Assembly: GCA_041686955.1 (NCBI GenBank)
Contig: JAWLCV010000141.1
Coordinates: forward strand, 1 to 6,108
DNA: 6,108 nucleotides
Direction: 5' to 3'
Source of the DNA: UBA7803 sp041686955
Lineage (GTDB): Bacteria > Pseudomonadota > Gammaproteobacteria > Pseudomonadales > Azotimanducaceae
Shown: piece by piece, positions 1 through 6,108 of the stretch
How the letters are laid out: each line of letters starts with the position of its first letter
Numbering within the stretch: the stretch's first letter is position 1
Notes under the pieces: model-generated
Seen by the model: the letters and a program-made list of their open reading frames with translations, nothing else
What the model was told of the DNA's origin: nothing
The model's database searches: none
Position numbers and translations under genes: made by a program

Positions 1-1
1 G

Positions 2-235
2 ATCCGGGGATTCATCCTCGAAAACTACCTGTTCACGGACGATGCGACCGCATTGGCCGTCGACGACTCGCTTCTCGAGCAGGGCATCGTCGATTCCACG
101 GGTATCCTGGAGATCATCTACTTCATCGAAGAAACCTTCGGGATCAGCGTCCAGGATCACGACATGGTTCCGGAAAACTTCGATTCCGTCGAGCGGATCT
201 GCCGCTACATCGAGGCCCAGCGGCTGGCCGCCTAG
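2..235 (+). CDS. Acyl carrier protein, 3' part (start lies upstream of window)
   Basis: A small carrier protein that holds an acyl group as a thioester on a 4'-phosphopantetheine arm in the cytoplasm. The frame is open from the first complete codon at position 2 to the TAG at 233-235, giving 77 visible residues. Carrier proteins are usually about 75-90 residues, so only a short N-terminal piece is probably missing; a TTG at 53 is internal. Visible ACP features are the DDSLLEQGIVDST segment, with the likely phosphopantetheinylated Ser at codon 95-97, then an acidic helix II (GILEIIYFIEETFGI) and the helix III/IV region ending in VERICRYIEAQRL. The site reads DST instead of the common DSL. The next gene, an adenylate-forming ligase, starts 6 nt downstream, so a stand-alone loading pair is likely. 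The divergence from fatty-acid ACPs and this context suggest a specialised carrier; the cargo is unknown. Confidence 0.88.
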   Translation: MRGFILENYLFTDDATALAVDDSLLEQGIVDSTGILEIIYFIEETFGISVQDHDMVPENFDSVERICRYIEAQRLAA

Positions 236-241
236 GCGTTC

Positions 242-1777
242 GTGACCGACTCCCTCGTTCAGGCGTTGGCCGTCGTCTCGGCGCGACAGCCGCGGGCGCC
301 CGCGCTCGCCTGGCGTGACGTGACCTGGAGCTTCGGGGAACTGACGGCAGCCGTCGCCAGTGTTCGGAGCGCGCTGATGCACCGCGGGTCCGTGCCCGGC
401 GATCGAGTCGCGCTGTTGCTGCGGAATTCGCCCCAGTACGTGGCCCTTTACTATGGGATCCTGGCCGCCGGCTGCATTGCCGTGCCCCTGAATCCCCACG
501 AACGGGCAGCAGCCTTGCGGGTTCAGCTAGAGCATTGCGGGGCCTCCCTGGTGGTCGGCGACCGGAGCCACCCGGAATGGGCAGCGCTGACCGCGGCGCT
601 CGAAGGTCGTCTTCAGATCCTCGGCATCGAGCTCGCGGATGGCGAGGCGACACCGGAGGGGATTGCAGCCATGCTCGAGGCCACGGGCCAGGCGGAGCTT
701 GATGAGGGCGTCAACCCAGGTGGGGACGCGCCGGCGGCCATTATCTACACATCGGGAACCACCGGCCGGCCGAAAGGCGTGCTGCTCAGCCACCGCAACC
801 TGTACCGCAACGCGCTGGCGATCATGGAATACCTCGCCCTTGCTCCAGACGACCGGGGGCTGTGCGTTCTGCCGTTCCACTTCTCGTACGGCAATTCGGT
901 GCTCCACACACACCTGCTGAGCGGCGCGTGCCTGTACCTCGAGGACAACCTCGCGTTCCCCCACGTCACCCTGGAGCGCATCCAGAACGAACGCATCACG
1001 TCCTTCGCGGGGGTCCCCTCCACTTTCGCGCTGCTGCTCGGGCGATGTGAGCTCGCCGACTACGATCTCGGCAGCCTGCGCCGGGTGACGCAAGCCGGCG
1101 GGGCGATGGCGCCGCCCCTCATCAAGCGGCTCCGCCAGGCGCTGCCGGCAGCGCAACTGTTCGTCATGTATGGGCAGACGGAAGCGTCCGCGCGGTTGAC
1201 GTATCTGCCGCCGGAGCGGCTTGACGACAAGCTGGGCTCCGTGGGCATTCCCATCAAAGGGGTCGAGGTCGAGATTCGCGGACCCGATGGCACGGTGGTG
1301 CCTCCGGGGGTCGTCGGCGAGCTGCACGCCCGAGGCCCCAACATCATGCTGGGCTACTGGAACGATCCCGCGGCCACCGCGCAGGTGCTGAAGGCGGGCT
1401 GGCTCGCGACCGGAGACCTGGCTCAGCAGGATGCCGAGGGCTTCCTGTTCATCCGCGGTCGGGCGTCGGAAATGATCAAGGTGGGTGCGTACCGGGTCAG
1501 CCCTCAGGAAGTCGAAGAGGTCATCGCCGCCCTCCCCCAGGTGCAGGAGGTTGCGGTCACCAGCTCGAGCGACGAGATGCTCGGCCAGGCCGTCCGGGCC
1601 GTAGTGGTGGCCAAACCCGGCGAGGACCTGACCGAGCGCGGCGTGAAGGCCCACTGCCGCCGGCACCTCGCCAGCTACAAGATTCCCAAGGTGGTGGAGT
1701 TCGTCACGGAGCTGCCGAAGACGTCCTCCGGTAAAGTCAAGAAATTTGCTCTCGCCGAAGAAGGATTACGCCAATGA
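242..1777 (+). CDS. Class I adenylate-forming acyl/aryl ligase (AMP-binding), probable ACP-loading enzyme
   Basis: A 511-residue cytoplasmic enzyme of the acyl-CoA synthetase / adenylation-domain superfamily, which converts a carboxylate and ATP to an acyl-adenylate and passes the acyl group to a thiol. The family core motifs are in order: the P-loop YTSGTTGRPKGV at residues 169-180, YGQTE at 310-314, TGD at 390-392, the hinge region around R407, KVGAYRVSPQEVEE at 413-426, and the C-terminal catalytic lysine K498 in PKTSSGKV. Length is normal and no core motif is missing. The GTG at 242 is chosen because it lies 6 nt after the carrier-protein stop and gives a complete N-terminal domain; the first in-frame ATG would delete about 45 conserved residues. 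The Shine-Dalgarno sequence is weak, so coupling to upstream translation is likely. The acceptor is probably the adjacent carrier protein, with CoA as the alternative. Substrate specificity cannot be read from sequence. It resembles ligases found in exopolysaccharide and exosortase-associated clusters. Confidence 0.9.
   Translation: MTDSLVQALAVVSARQPRAPALAWRDVTWSFGELTAAVASVRSALMHRGSVPGDRVALLLRNSPQYVALYYGILAAGCIAVPLNPHERAAALRVQLEHCGASLVVGDRSHPEWAALTAALEGRLQILGIELADGEATPEGIAAMLEATGQAELDEGVNPGGDAPAAIIYTSGTTGRPKGVLLSHRNLYRNALAIMEYLALAPDDRGLCVLPFHFSYGNSVLHTHLLSGACLYLEDNLAFPHVTLERIQNERITSFAGVPSTFALLLGRCELADYDLGSLRRVTQAGGAMAPPLIKRLRQALPAAQLFVMYGQTEASARLTYLPPERLDDKLGSVGIPIKGVEVEIRGPDGTVVPPGVVGELHARGPNIMLGYWNDPAATAQVLKAGWLATGDLAQQDAEGFLFIRGRASEMIKVGAYRVSPQEVEEVIAALPQVQEVAVTSSSDEMLGQAVRAVVVAKPGEDLTERGVKAHCRRHLASYKIPKVVEFVTELPKTSSGKVKKFALAEEGLRQ
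1757..1765 (+). promoter_or_regulatory. Ribosome binding site of the NadE-like gene
   Basis: A purine-rich GAAGAAGGA tract inside the 3' end of the ligase gene ends 8 nt before the ATG at 1774. Together with the ATGA stop/start overlap at 1774-1777 it supports that start. Confidence 0.6.
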
Positions 1778-2769
1778 ACATCGCATCCGACATCCTCGAC
1801 CCCCATGTGCTGGACATTGACGGGGATGCTGTGGCCGAACGCATCTGCGGTCGGATTCGCGAGGTTCTCTCCCGCGATCTCTCGCGCCGGGGCCTCGTGG
1901 TCGCCATCTCCGGCGGCATCGACAGCTCGGTGTGCGCGGGGCTGGCCGTGAAGGCCGTCGGCGCCAGCCGGGTTTTCGGGCTGCTGCTTCCGGAGCGGGA
2001 TTCCTCGGGGGCCAGCACGCATCGGGGCAGGATGCTGGCGGAGCATCTCGGCATCACCCACGAGGTGCACGACATCGCCCCGGCGCTCGACGCCATCGGC
2101 TGCTATCAGTGGCGGGACGACGCCATTCGCCGCGTGGTTCCGGAGTACGGCGACGGATGGAAGAACAAGATCGTCATCACCGGAGGCATCGAGGGGCAGG
2201 TGAACCGCTTCCATCTGGTGGTTCAATCACCGGACGGCGAGGTGGCCCGCCACCCACTCGGGTTGAAAGAGTATTTGCAGATCGTGGCGGCGACGAACTA
2301 CAAGCAGCGCCTGCGGAAGACGGTGGAATACTTTCACGCGGACCGGCTGAACTACGGGGTCGTGGGAACCCCGAATCGCCTCGAGTACGACCAGGGCTTC
2401 TTCGTGAAGAACGGGGACGGCAGCGCGGACCTGAAGCCCATCGCCCACCTGTACAAGTCCCAGGTCTATGCCCTGGCCCGCCACCTGGGCCTGCCGGAGG
2501 AGATCTGCAACGCGGTGCCGACCACGGATACCTACAGCCTGGCCCAGGGCCAGGACGAGTTCTACTTCGCGCTTCCGTACCAGCAGATGGATCTGGCGCT
2601 GTGGGCGTACAACCATGGGCGGGAGCCGCGGGAGCTGGCCTCGGCCATCGGCATCACCGAAGCTCAGGCGGCCAATGTCTACAAGGACATCGAGGCCAAG
2701 CGCAAGGCGACCCGCTATCTGCACCTGAAACCGGTGCTGGTCGAGCCCGTAGAAGAGCTCGGCCTGTAG
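1774..2769 (+). CDS. NAD+ synthase-like ATP pyrophosphatase (NadE family), probably specialised
   Basis: A 331-residue N-type ATP pyrophosphatase related to ammonia-dependent NAD+ synthase, which adenylates a carboxylate and converts it to an amide. The PP-loop SGGIDSS is at residues 46-52. A NadE-like core follows: NYKQRLRKTVEYFHADRLNYGVVGTPNRLE at about 175-204, GDGSADLKPIAHLYKSQVYALARHLGLPEEI at about 214-244, and PTTDTY at 249-254. No glutaminase (CN-hydrolase) domain is present, so ammonia or an amine must come from elsewhere. The protein is longer than the typical 240-280-residue NadE, mainly through an extra segment at about residues 107-172. The usual GT(G/S)N motif reads GTPN. The start overlaps the ligase stop by 4 nt (ATGA), so the two are probably co-translated. 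Family membership is clear. Housekeeping NAD synthesis is possible but unlikely given the carrier-protein/ligase operon; amidation of a pathway intermediate is an inference. Confidence 0.85.
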   Translation: MNIASDILDPHVLDIDGDAVAERICGRIREVLSRDLSRRGLVVAISGGIDSSVCAGLAVKAVGASRVFGLLLPERDSSGASTHRGRMLAEHLGITHEVHDIAPALDAIGCYQWRDDAIRRVVPEYGDGWKNKIVITGGIEGQVNRFHLVVQSPDGEVARHPLGLKEYLQIVAATNYKQRLRKTVEYFHADRLNYGVVGTPNRLEYDQGFFVKNGDGSADLKPIAHLYKSQVYALARHLGLPEEICNAVPTTDTYSLAQGQDEFYFALPYQQMDLALWAYNHGREPRELASAIGITEAQAANVYKDIEAKRKATRYLHLKPVLVEPVEELGL

Positions 2770-2792
2770 AGGTAATCGGGACTGGCCTCCGC
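2770..2792. other. Convergent intergenic gap, no canonical terminator
   Basis: Only 23 nt separate the stop codons of the two facing operons. A weak imperfect hairpin can be drawn at 2780-2798 (GACTGG against CCTAGTC, six pairs including one G-T, 7-nt loop); it overlaps the stop codon of the lipoprotein gene. A second short GC stem, GCCGG/CCGGC, lies at 2800-2814 inside that gene. Neither is followed by a T-run on either strand, so an intrinsic terminator is not supported. Confidence 0.4.
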
Positions 2793-3629
2793 CTAGTCGG
2801 CCGGCCCCTCCGGCGGGCGAAGAACGGCGGCGAGCGTCCGCACGAAGGCCTCAGCCGCCCGACGGCGCCCGGTCGCGTTCAGATGGCCGCCATCGTCGGT
2901 GTAGCCCTGAACCAGCGTAAAGACCGGCTGCCCCTGATGCTCGAATGAGCTCCCGGAACCGTCCGGGAAGGTGGATTCCACGGCGGCGAGATCGAACAGC
3001 GGCTCCCCGGCAAACCGTTCACGCAAGGCCCGGTTGTAGGCGTTGCGCAGCACGTTGTCTTCGTCTCGGTGTGTCGGGTAGCCGATCAGCCGCTTCACCC
3101 GGGTCTTGAATCCGGGCGGATCGGACATCAGGGGCAGGGTGACGTGAACGAGCTGAACGTCGGGCCGCTGCTCTCGGATCTCGCGAACCGTCCGCGTATA
3201 ACGATCCAGCATGGCCTCGACCTCGATATCCACGTCGCGCCCCAGATCCACATAGCAGAACTTCATCATGGCGACGTCGTAGCGGGGGCGCTCGGGGCGG
3301 TTCAGGAGCCGGGCGAATACTTCGCATTTCGACGCGGGATCACCGTTGCGGCCGATGTTCGAATGGAAGATTCCAGGCTCCGAGTCCGGTGGCACACCGT
3401 CGATCTCCAGAATCCTCAACGGCACGCCGGCCTCCTGGGCCAGAGCCTCCAGGCCGGCCAGCAGGTTTCGGCCGACCGACTGATGGCCGAGGAGGACGCG
3501 TGCCTGGCTGATTGCCGTCAAGTCGCTGTGAATGTCCGATGCTTCCACCCAGGAGACCTCTTCGTGTGTTGGCGAACAGGCGGCAATGAGCAGGAGTACC
3601 GACACCGCCGCCGACCTCACGCCCCTCAT
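2793..3629 (-). CDS. Predicted SGNH/GDSL-like hydrolase, exported lipoprotein
   Basis: A 278-residue predicted lipoprotein. The first 17 residues form a signal peptide (MRGVRS, then a hydrophobic AAVSVLLLIAA) with lipobox I-A-A-C and the acylated Cys at position 18. Ser follows at +2, favouring outer-membrane or periplasmic display over inner-membrane retention. The body resembles the SGNH fold: an N-terminal block GHQSVG at 48-53 with candidate nucleophile Ser51, a central MKFCYVD strand at 122-128, a strand LVHVTLPL at 160-167, and a C-terminal DGGHLN at 246-251 supplying a candidate Asp246/His249 pair. The family normally shows GDS(L) in block I, so enzyme activity is likely but unproven. 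The frame stays open upstream to 3833, but the ATG at 3629 is chosen because it begins the signal peptide and overlaps the acyltransferase stop by 4 nt. Possible roles are removing or transferring acyl groups on an exported glycan. Confidence 0.72.
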   Translation of the reverse strand: MRGVRSAAVSVLLLIAACSPTHEEVSWVEASDIHSDLTAISQARVLLGHQSVGRNLLAGLEALAQEAGVPLRILEIDGVPPDSEPGIFHSNIGRNGDPASKCEVFARLLNRPERPRYDVAMMKFCYVDLGRDVDIEVEAMLDRYTRTVREIREQRPDVQLVHVTLPLMSDPPGFKTRVKRLIGYPTHRDEDNVLRNAYNRALRERFAGEPLFDLAAVESTFPDGSGSSFEHQGQPVFTLVQGYTDDGGHLNATGRRRAAEAFVRTLAAVLRPPEGPAD

Positions 3630-4222
3630 CCGCCCTTCATTCCTGTCTCGGAAGCTCCGGGAGCCGCCTCGCGGGGGCTCGGAGGCTGCTTGCGCCAGCC
3701 GACGACCCGGGCGGGGTTGCCGGCGACCAGGGCATATTCCGGGATGGTTTTGGTTACCACCGCTCCGGCCGAAACGATGGAGCCCCGGCCGATGCGAACG
3801 CCGGGCATGACGAACACGTTCGCACCCAGCCACACGTCATCCTCGATCTCGACAGGCTTGCGCTCCCATCCCTGCTGCAGCCAGGGGCGGTCCGGATCCT
3901 CGTAACGGTGATTGACGGACCAGATCTTCGTGTCCGGGCCGAAGCCCACCCAGTCCCCAATGGTGACGCCCCCGCCTCCGGTAATGAAGACGCCTTGCGC
4001 CAGGTTGCAGTTCGAACCGATCGACACCAGCTCGGGGTTCGTGACCCGAAAGCCGCGCTGAAGCGTGGTATTGGGCCCCAGGCCCTTCAGCCGGGAACGC
4101 ATGACGGCGTTGCGCAGCCGTGAGCCGAACGATCCTGGGAGCCCCTCTACGAGCCAGTATCCAATCGCACTGAGCTCGACGCGAGCCTTCCACCATGCCT
4201 GTTTCAATCTATCCGCACTCAT
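3626..4222 (-). CDS. Hexapeptide-repeat (left-handed beta-helix) O-acyltransferase
   Basis: A 198-residue cytoplasmic acyltransferase of the WbbJ/CysE/maltose-acetyltransferase type, which typically moves an acetyl group from acetyl-CoA to a sugar hydroxyl or amine and works as a trimer. An N-terminal helical region (1-50) precedes the beta-helix, whose imperfect hexapeptide turns run from about 65 to 172 (for example VSIGSN, VTIGDW, VWLGAN, VRIGRG, SIVSAG). The candidate catalytic His105 lies in WSVNHRYEDP, followed by the usual protruding loop and then DDVWLGANVFVMPGV at 128-142. The AGNPARVVG ending of the domain (167-175) is characteristic. About 20 further residues, rich in Pro, Ala and Gly, form an apparently disordered tail. 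The ATG overlaps the upstream amidotransferase stop by 4 nt (4219-4222) and its own stop overlaps the lipoprotein start by 4 nt, so all three are likely translated together. A glycan precursor is the likely acceptor; which sugar cannot be told. Confidence 0.9.
   Translation of the reverse strand: MSADRLKQAWWKARVELSAIGYWLVEGLPGSFGSRLRNAVMRSRLKGLGPNTTLQRGFRVTNPELVSIGSNCNLAQGVFITGGGGVTIGDWVGFGPDTKIWSVNHRYEDPDRPWLQQGWERKPVEIEDDVWLGANVFVMPGVRIGRGSIVSAGAVVTKTIPEYALVAGNPARVVGWRKQPPSPREAAPGASETGMKGG
3633..3638 (-). promoter_or_regulatory. Ribosome binding site of the lipoprotein gene
   Basis: On the minus strand GAAGGG lies 3 nt before the ATG at 3629, a rather short spacing. A second purine run (AGGA) sits about 11 nt upstream of the ATG. 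Both lie within the end of the acyltransferase gene and favour this start over longer alternatives. Confidence 0.4.
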
Positions 4223-6108
4223 GCCGTTGCCATAGCTCCGTTGGCCGGACGTCCGCTCAGGAAGTGGTGATCGAGGAGCTGAATCGACGCCACGAGCGCC
4301 ACGGCCATTTCTTCCCGCTCGCCGAGCGCCCGCTCACCATTCCGGGCCTTGGCGAGCAGCCGCTTCACCGCCGGCCGGTTCAACAGATTGGATCGTTCCA
4401 AAGTCGCATCGCTCAGCAACCGGCTCGCCTCGCTGTCCGCGCCGGAAGCGAAGCATGCTGCTATGGGTGCCCGGTAGGGCTGCTTCGGGCGCTGCGCGAT
4501 ATCTTCCGGCAGAAGGTCGGCGAAGGCCGCCTTCAGAATGAACTTCTCGTTGAGCCCTCGAAGCTTGTACTTCGGCGGAATTTCGGCTGCCAGCTCGATC
4601 ACGCGGTGATCGAGAAACGGAACACGCCCCTCCACGGAGTGGCCCATCATCATGCGATCGCCCTGGGAACTGAGCAGATAGCCGGACATGAACAGGGCCA
4701 TCTCCAGGTGCTGAGCCCGGCACAATGGGTGCCATGCCTCACGATCGGGCTCGAGATAAGCATCCAACTCGGCGTGTAGCGCCTCTTCGTTCGGCATCTG
4801 GGCAACCAGATCAGGAGCCAGGAAGCGCTTCAACTGGATGCCCCCAGCCCAACGAAGGGCGTGGGAGTAATAGGGGTTCGAAACGTCTTCCAGCCCTGCC
4901 CGAAAGAATGCCTGCCAGAACTGGCCAGCCTTGGGATCGCGTTGGATGTAAGGGTAGAGTTTGCCGAGCAGCGCGGCCCTTCGGGCAGAGCGGGGGTCGC
5001 GGGCCCAATATCGCCGAACCTTGTCCTCGCGAAACAGGTTGTAGCCGCCAAAGACCTCGTCGGCGCCCTCCCCCGTCAGCACCACCTTGATGCCGTTCTC
5101 TCGGACGAGCTCTGCAAGGCGCAGGAGCGGCGCGGGAGCTGTGCGAATCATCGCCGTCTCGGAAAGCCGTACCACGTCGGAAAAGGCGCTCCCGATCTCC
5201 TCTGGCGTGACGTCTACCTGGCGGTGATCGGTCCGGAGATGGTCAATCATCCGACGCTGGAAGGCACGCTCGTCGAACCGGGCATCGCTGAACCCGACGG
5301 AAAACGTGGTGAGCGACTCATGATGCTGACGGGTGAGCGCCGCAAGAATGGAAGAGTCCAGCCCGCCGCTCAGATAGCTGGCCACCGGAACATCGGCCCG
5401 GAGCTGAAGCGCGACCGCATCCTCCAGGGTCTCTCGAACCCGCCCAGTCCAGTAATCCAGGGGACGGTCTTCGTACTCGTGACAGCGCGGAAAGCGGTAC
5501 GTCCAATAGCGGTGCTCCTTTCGGGAGTCACCCTCCAGCACGAGCATCCGCCCCGGCGGAAGCTGTTCGACACCGCGGAAGCCCGACCGCGGCGGCACCG
5601 GGACCCAGAGGGTGGCGATCTGTCCCAGCGCCACCGGATCGATCTCGGCCTGCAGGGCGCCATGGGCGAACAGGGCCTTGACTTCCGACCCGAACAGGAC
5701 CGTGCCGTCGGCAAGGGTGGTGTGGAAGAGCGGCCGGATGCCGACGCGGTCGCGCACCAGCACCAGGCGCCGCTTTCTCCGGTCCCAGAGCGCGATGGCG
5801 AATTGCCCGTTCAACTGGTGGACGAAGTCGAGCTCTTTCTCCTCGTAAAGGTGGACGAGGACCTCGGTGTCACTTTGGGTGGCAAACCGGTGCCCGCGCC
5901 GCTCGAGATCCCGCCGGAGCTCACGATAGTTGAAGATTTCGCCGTTGAAGGCGACCCAGACGGTTTCGTCCTCGTTGCACAGCGGCTGCTGACCGGTGCT
6001 AAGGTCGATGATCGACAAACGCCGGTGACCCAAGGCGACAGAGGGCTCGGCGTGGTATCCCTCCTCGTCCGGCCCGCGGTGCAGCAGCGTCCGGGTCATG
6101 CGGACCAG
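4219..6108 (-). CDS. Asparagine synthetase B-type glutamine amidotransferase (N-terminus beyond window)
   Basis: A class II glutamine amidotransferase fused to an ATP-pyrophosphatase synthetase domain. It releases ammonia from glutamine and uses ATP to make an amide, either asparagine or, in many glycan loci, another product. The visible 629 residues start mid-frame at the window edge with LVR before the internal Met at 6099. The missing 20-40 residues would hold the N-terminal catalytic Cys (MCGI in the family), so its presence cannot be checked. Counting from the Met at 6099, glutaminase motifs are HRGPDEEG (7-14), GHRRLSIIDLSTGQQPL (24-40) and FNGEIFNYRE (51-60). The synthetase domain has the PP-loop SGGLDSS (244-250; bases 5350-5370), LTGEGADEVFGGY (341-353) and VEGRVPFLDH near the C-terminal third. 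It exceeds E. coli AsnB (about 554 residues) and carries a KQPYRAPI stretch (bases 4462-4485) that I associate with AsnB homologues of polysaccharide clusters. It probably serves surface-glycan or carrier-bound intermediates, but true asparagine synthesis is not excluded. Confidence 0.9.
   Translation of the reverse strand: MVRMTRTLLHRGPDEEGYHAEPSVALGHRRLSIIDLSTGQQPLCNEDETVWVAFNGEIFNYRELRRDLERRGHRFATQSDTEVLVHLYEEKELDFVHQLNGQFAIALWDRRKRRLVLVRDRVGIRPLFHTTLADGTVLFGSEVKALFAHGALQAEIDPVALGQIATLWVPVPPRSGFRGVEQLPPGRMLVLEGDSRKEHRYWTYRFPRCHEYEDRPLDYWTGRVRETLEDAVALQLRADVPVASYLSGGLDSSILAALTRQHHESLTTFSVGFSDARFDERAFQRRMIDHLRTDHRQVDVTPEEIGSAFSDVVRLSETAMIRTAPAPLLRLAELVRENGIKVVLTGEGADEVFGGYNLFREDKVRRYWARDPRSARRAALLGKLYPYIQRDPKAGQFWQAFFRAGLEDVSNPYYSHALRWAGGIQLKRFLAPDLVAQMPNEEALHAELDAYLEPDREAWHPLCRAQHLEMALFMSGYLLSSQGDRMMMGHSVEGRVPFLDHRVIELAAEIPPKYKLRGLNEKFILKAAFADLLPEDIAQRPKQPYRAPIAACFASGADSEASRLLSDATLERSNLLNRPAVKRLLAKARNGERALGEREEMAVALVASIQLLDHHFLSGRPANGAMATA

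Noticed and set aside
53..235. TTG at 53 as the carrier protein start
   Set aside because: The frame upstream of it is open to the window edge and encodes an ACP-like helix I (FILENYL), so the true start lies outside the window.
527..1666. A 379-codon open frame on the minus strand inside the ligase gene
   Set aside because: It is antisense to a gene with complete adenylate-forming motifs, shows no recognisable domain, and long antisense frames are expected in GC-rich DNA with strong third-position bias.
2780..2814. Possible intrinsic terminator hairpins at the convergent junction
   Set aside because: The stems are only 5-6 pairs, one includes a G-T pair, and neither is followed by a T-run on either strand.
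1932..2948. A 338-codon plus-strand frame overlapping the NadE-like gene and the convergent junction
   Set aside because: The translation is low-complexity and rich in Arg, Gly and Pro, matches no family I know, and the overlapped NadE-like frame has clear conserved motifs.
3630..3833. N-terminal extension of the lipoprotein frame to an ATG at 3833
   Set aside because: The extension is Arg/Gly/Pro-rich, lies wholly within the acyltransferase gene, and would bury the lipoprotein signal peptide that begins at 3629.
3069..3905. A 278-codon plus-strand frame opposite the lipoprotein and acyltransferase genes
   Set aside because: It is antisense to two well-supported, overlapping genes and has no recognisable motif or organised start.

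Overview
The window is GC-rich, almost entirely coding, and strongly biased to G or C in the third codon position. It carries what looks like part of a surface-polysaccharide or exopolysaccharide locus of a Gram-negative bacterium. The Gram-negative call rests on a lipoprotein signal peptide without an inner-membrane retention residue and on the gene families present. A proteobacterium is the best guess, but nothing fixes the taxon. No RNA genes, mobile elements, CRISPR arrays or large repeats were seen.

Layout: two compact operons run towards each other and meet near position 2780. On the + strand are the 3' part of an acyl carrier protein (2-235), a class I adenylate-forming acyl/aryl ligase (242-1777) and an NAD+ synthase-like ATP pyrophosphatase (1774-2769). 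On the - strand, read from the right edge, are an asparagine synthetase B-type glutamine amidotransferase cut at its N-terminus by the window edge (6108-4219), a hexapeptide-repeat O-acyltransferase (4222-3626) and an SGNH-hydrolase-like lipoprotein (3629-2793). Three of the gene junctions are 4-nt ATGA stop/start overlaps, which suggests translational coupling. The stop codons of the two operons are separated by only 23 nt. Both operons begin outside the window, so no promoters are visible. No gene-free stretch exceeds 300 bases.

How the genes may work together (inference): the ligase probably activates a carboxylic acid with ATP and loads it onto the phosphopantetheine arm of the adjacent carrier protein, an arrangement formally like DltA/DltC. 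The NadE-like and AsnB-like enzymes are both ATP-dependent amide-bond-forming families and may build or transfer an amide-linked group on a sugar or on the carrier-bound acid. The hexapeptide acyltransferase and the exported SGNH-like lipoprotein could add and edit acyl groups on the glycan. The families are recognisable. The joint pathway and every substrate are unknown from sequence alone.
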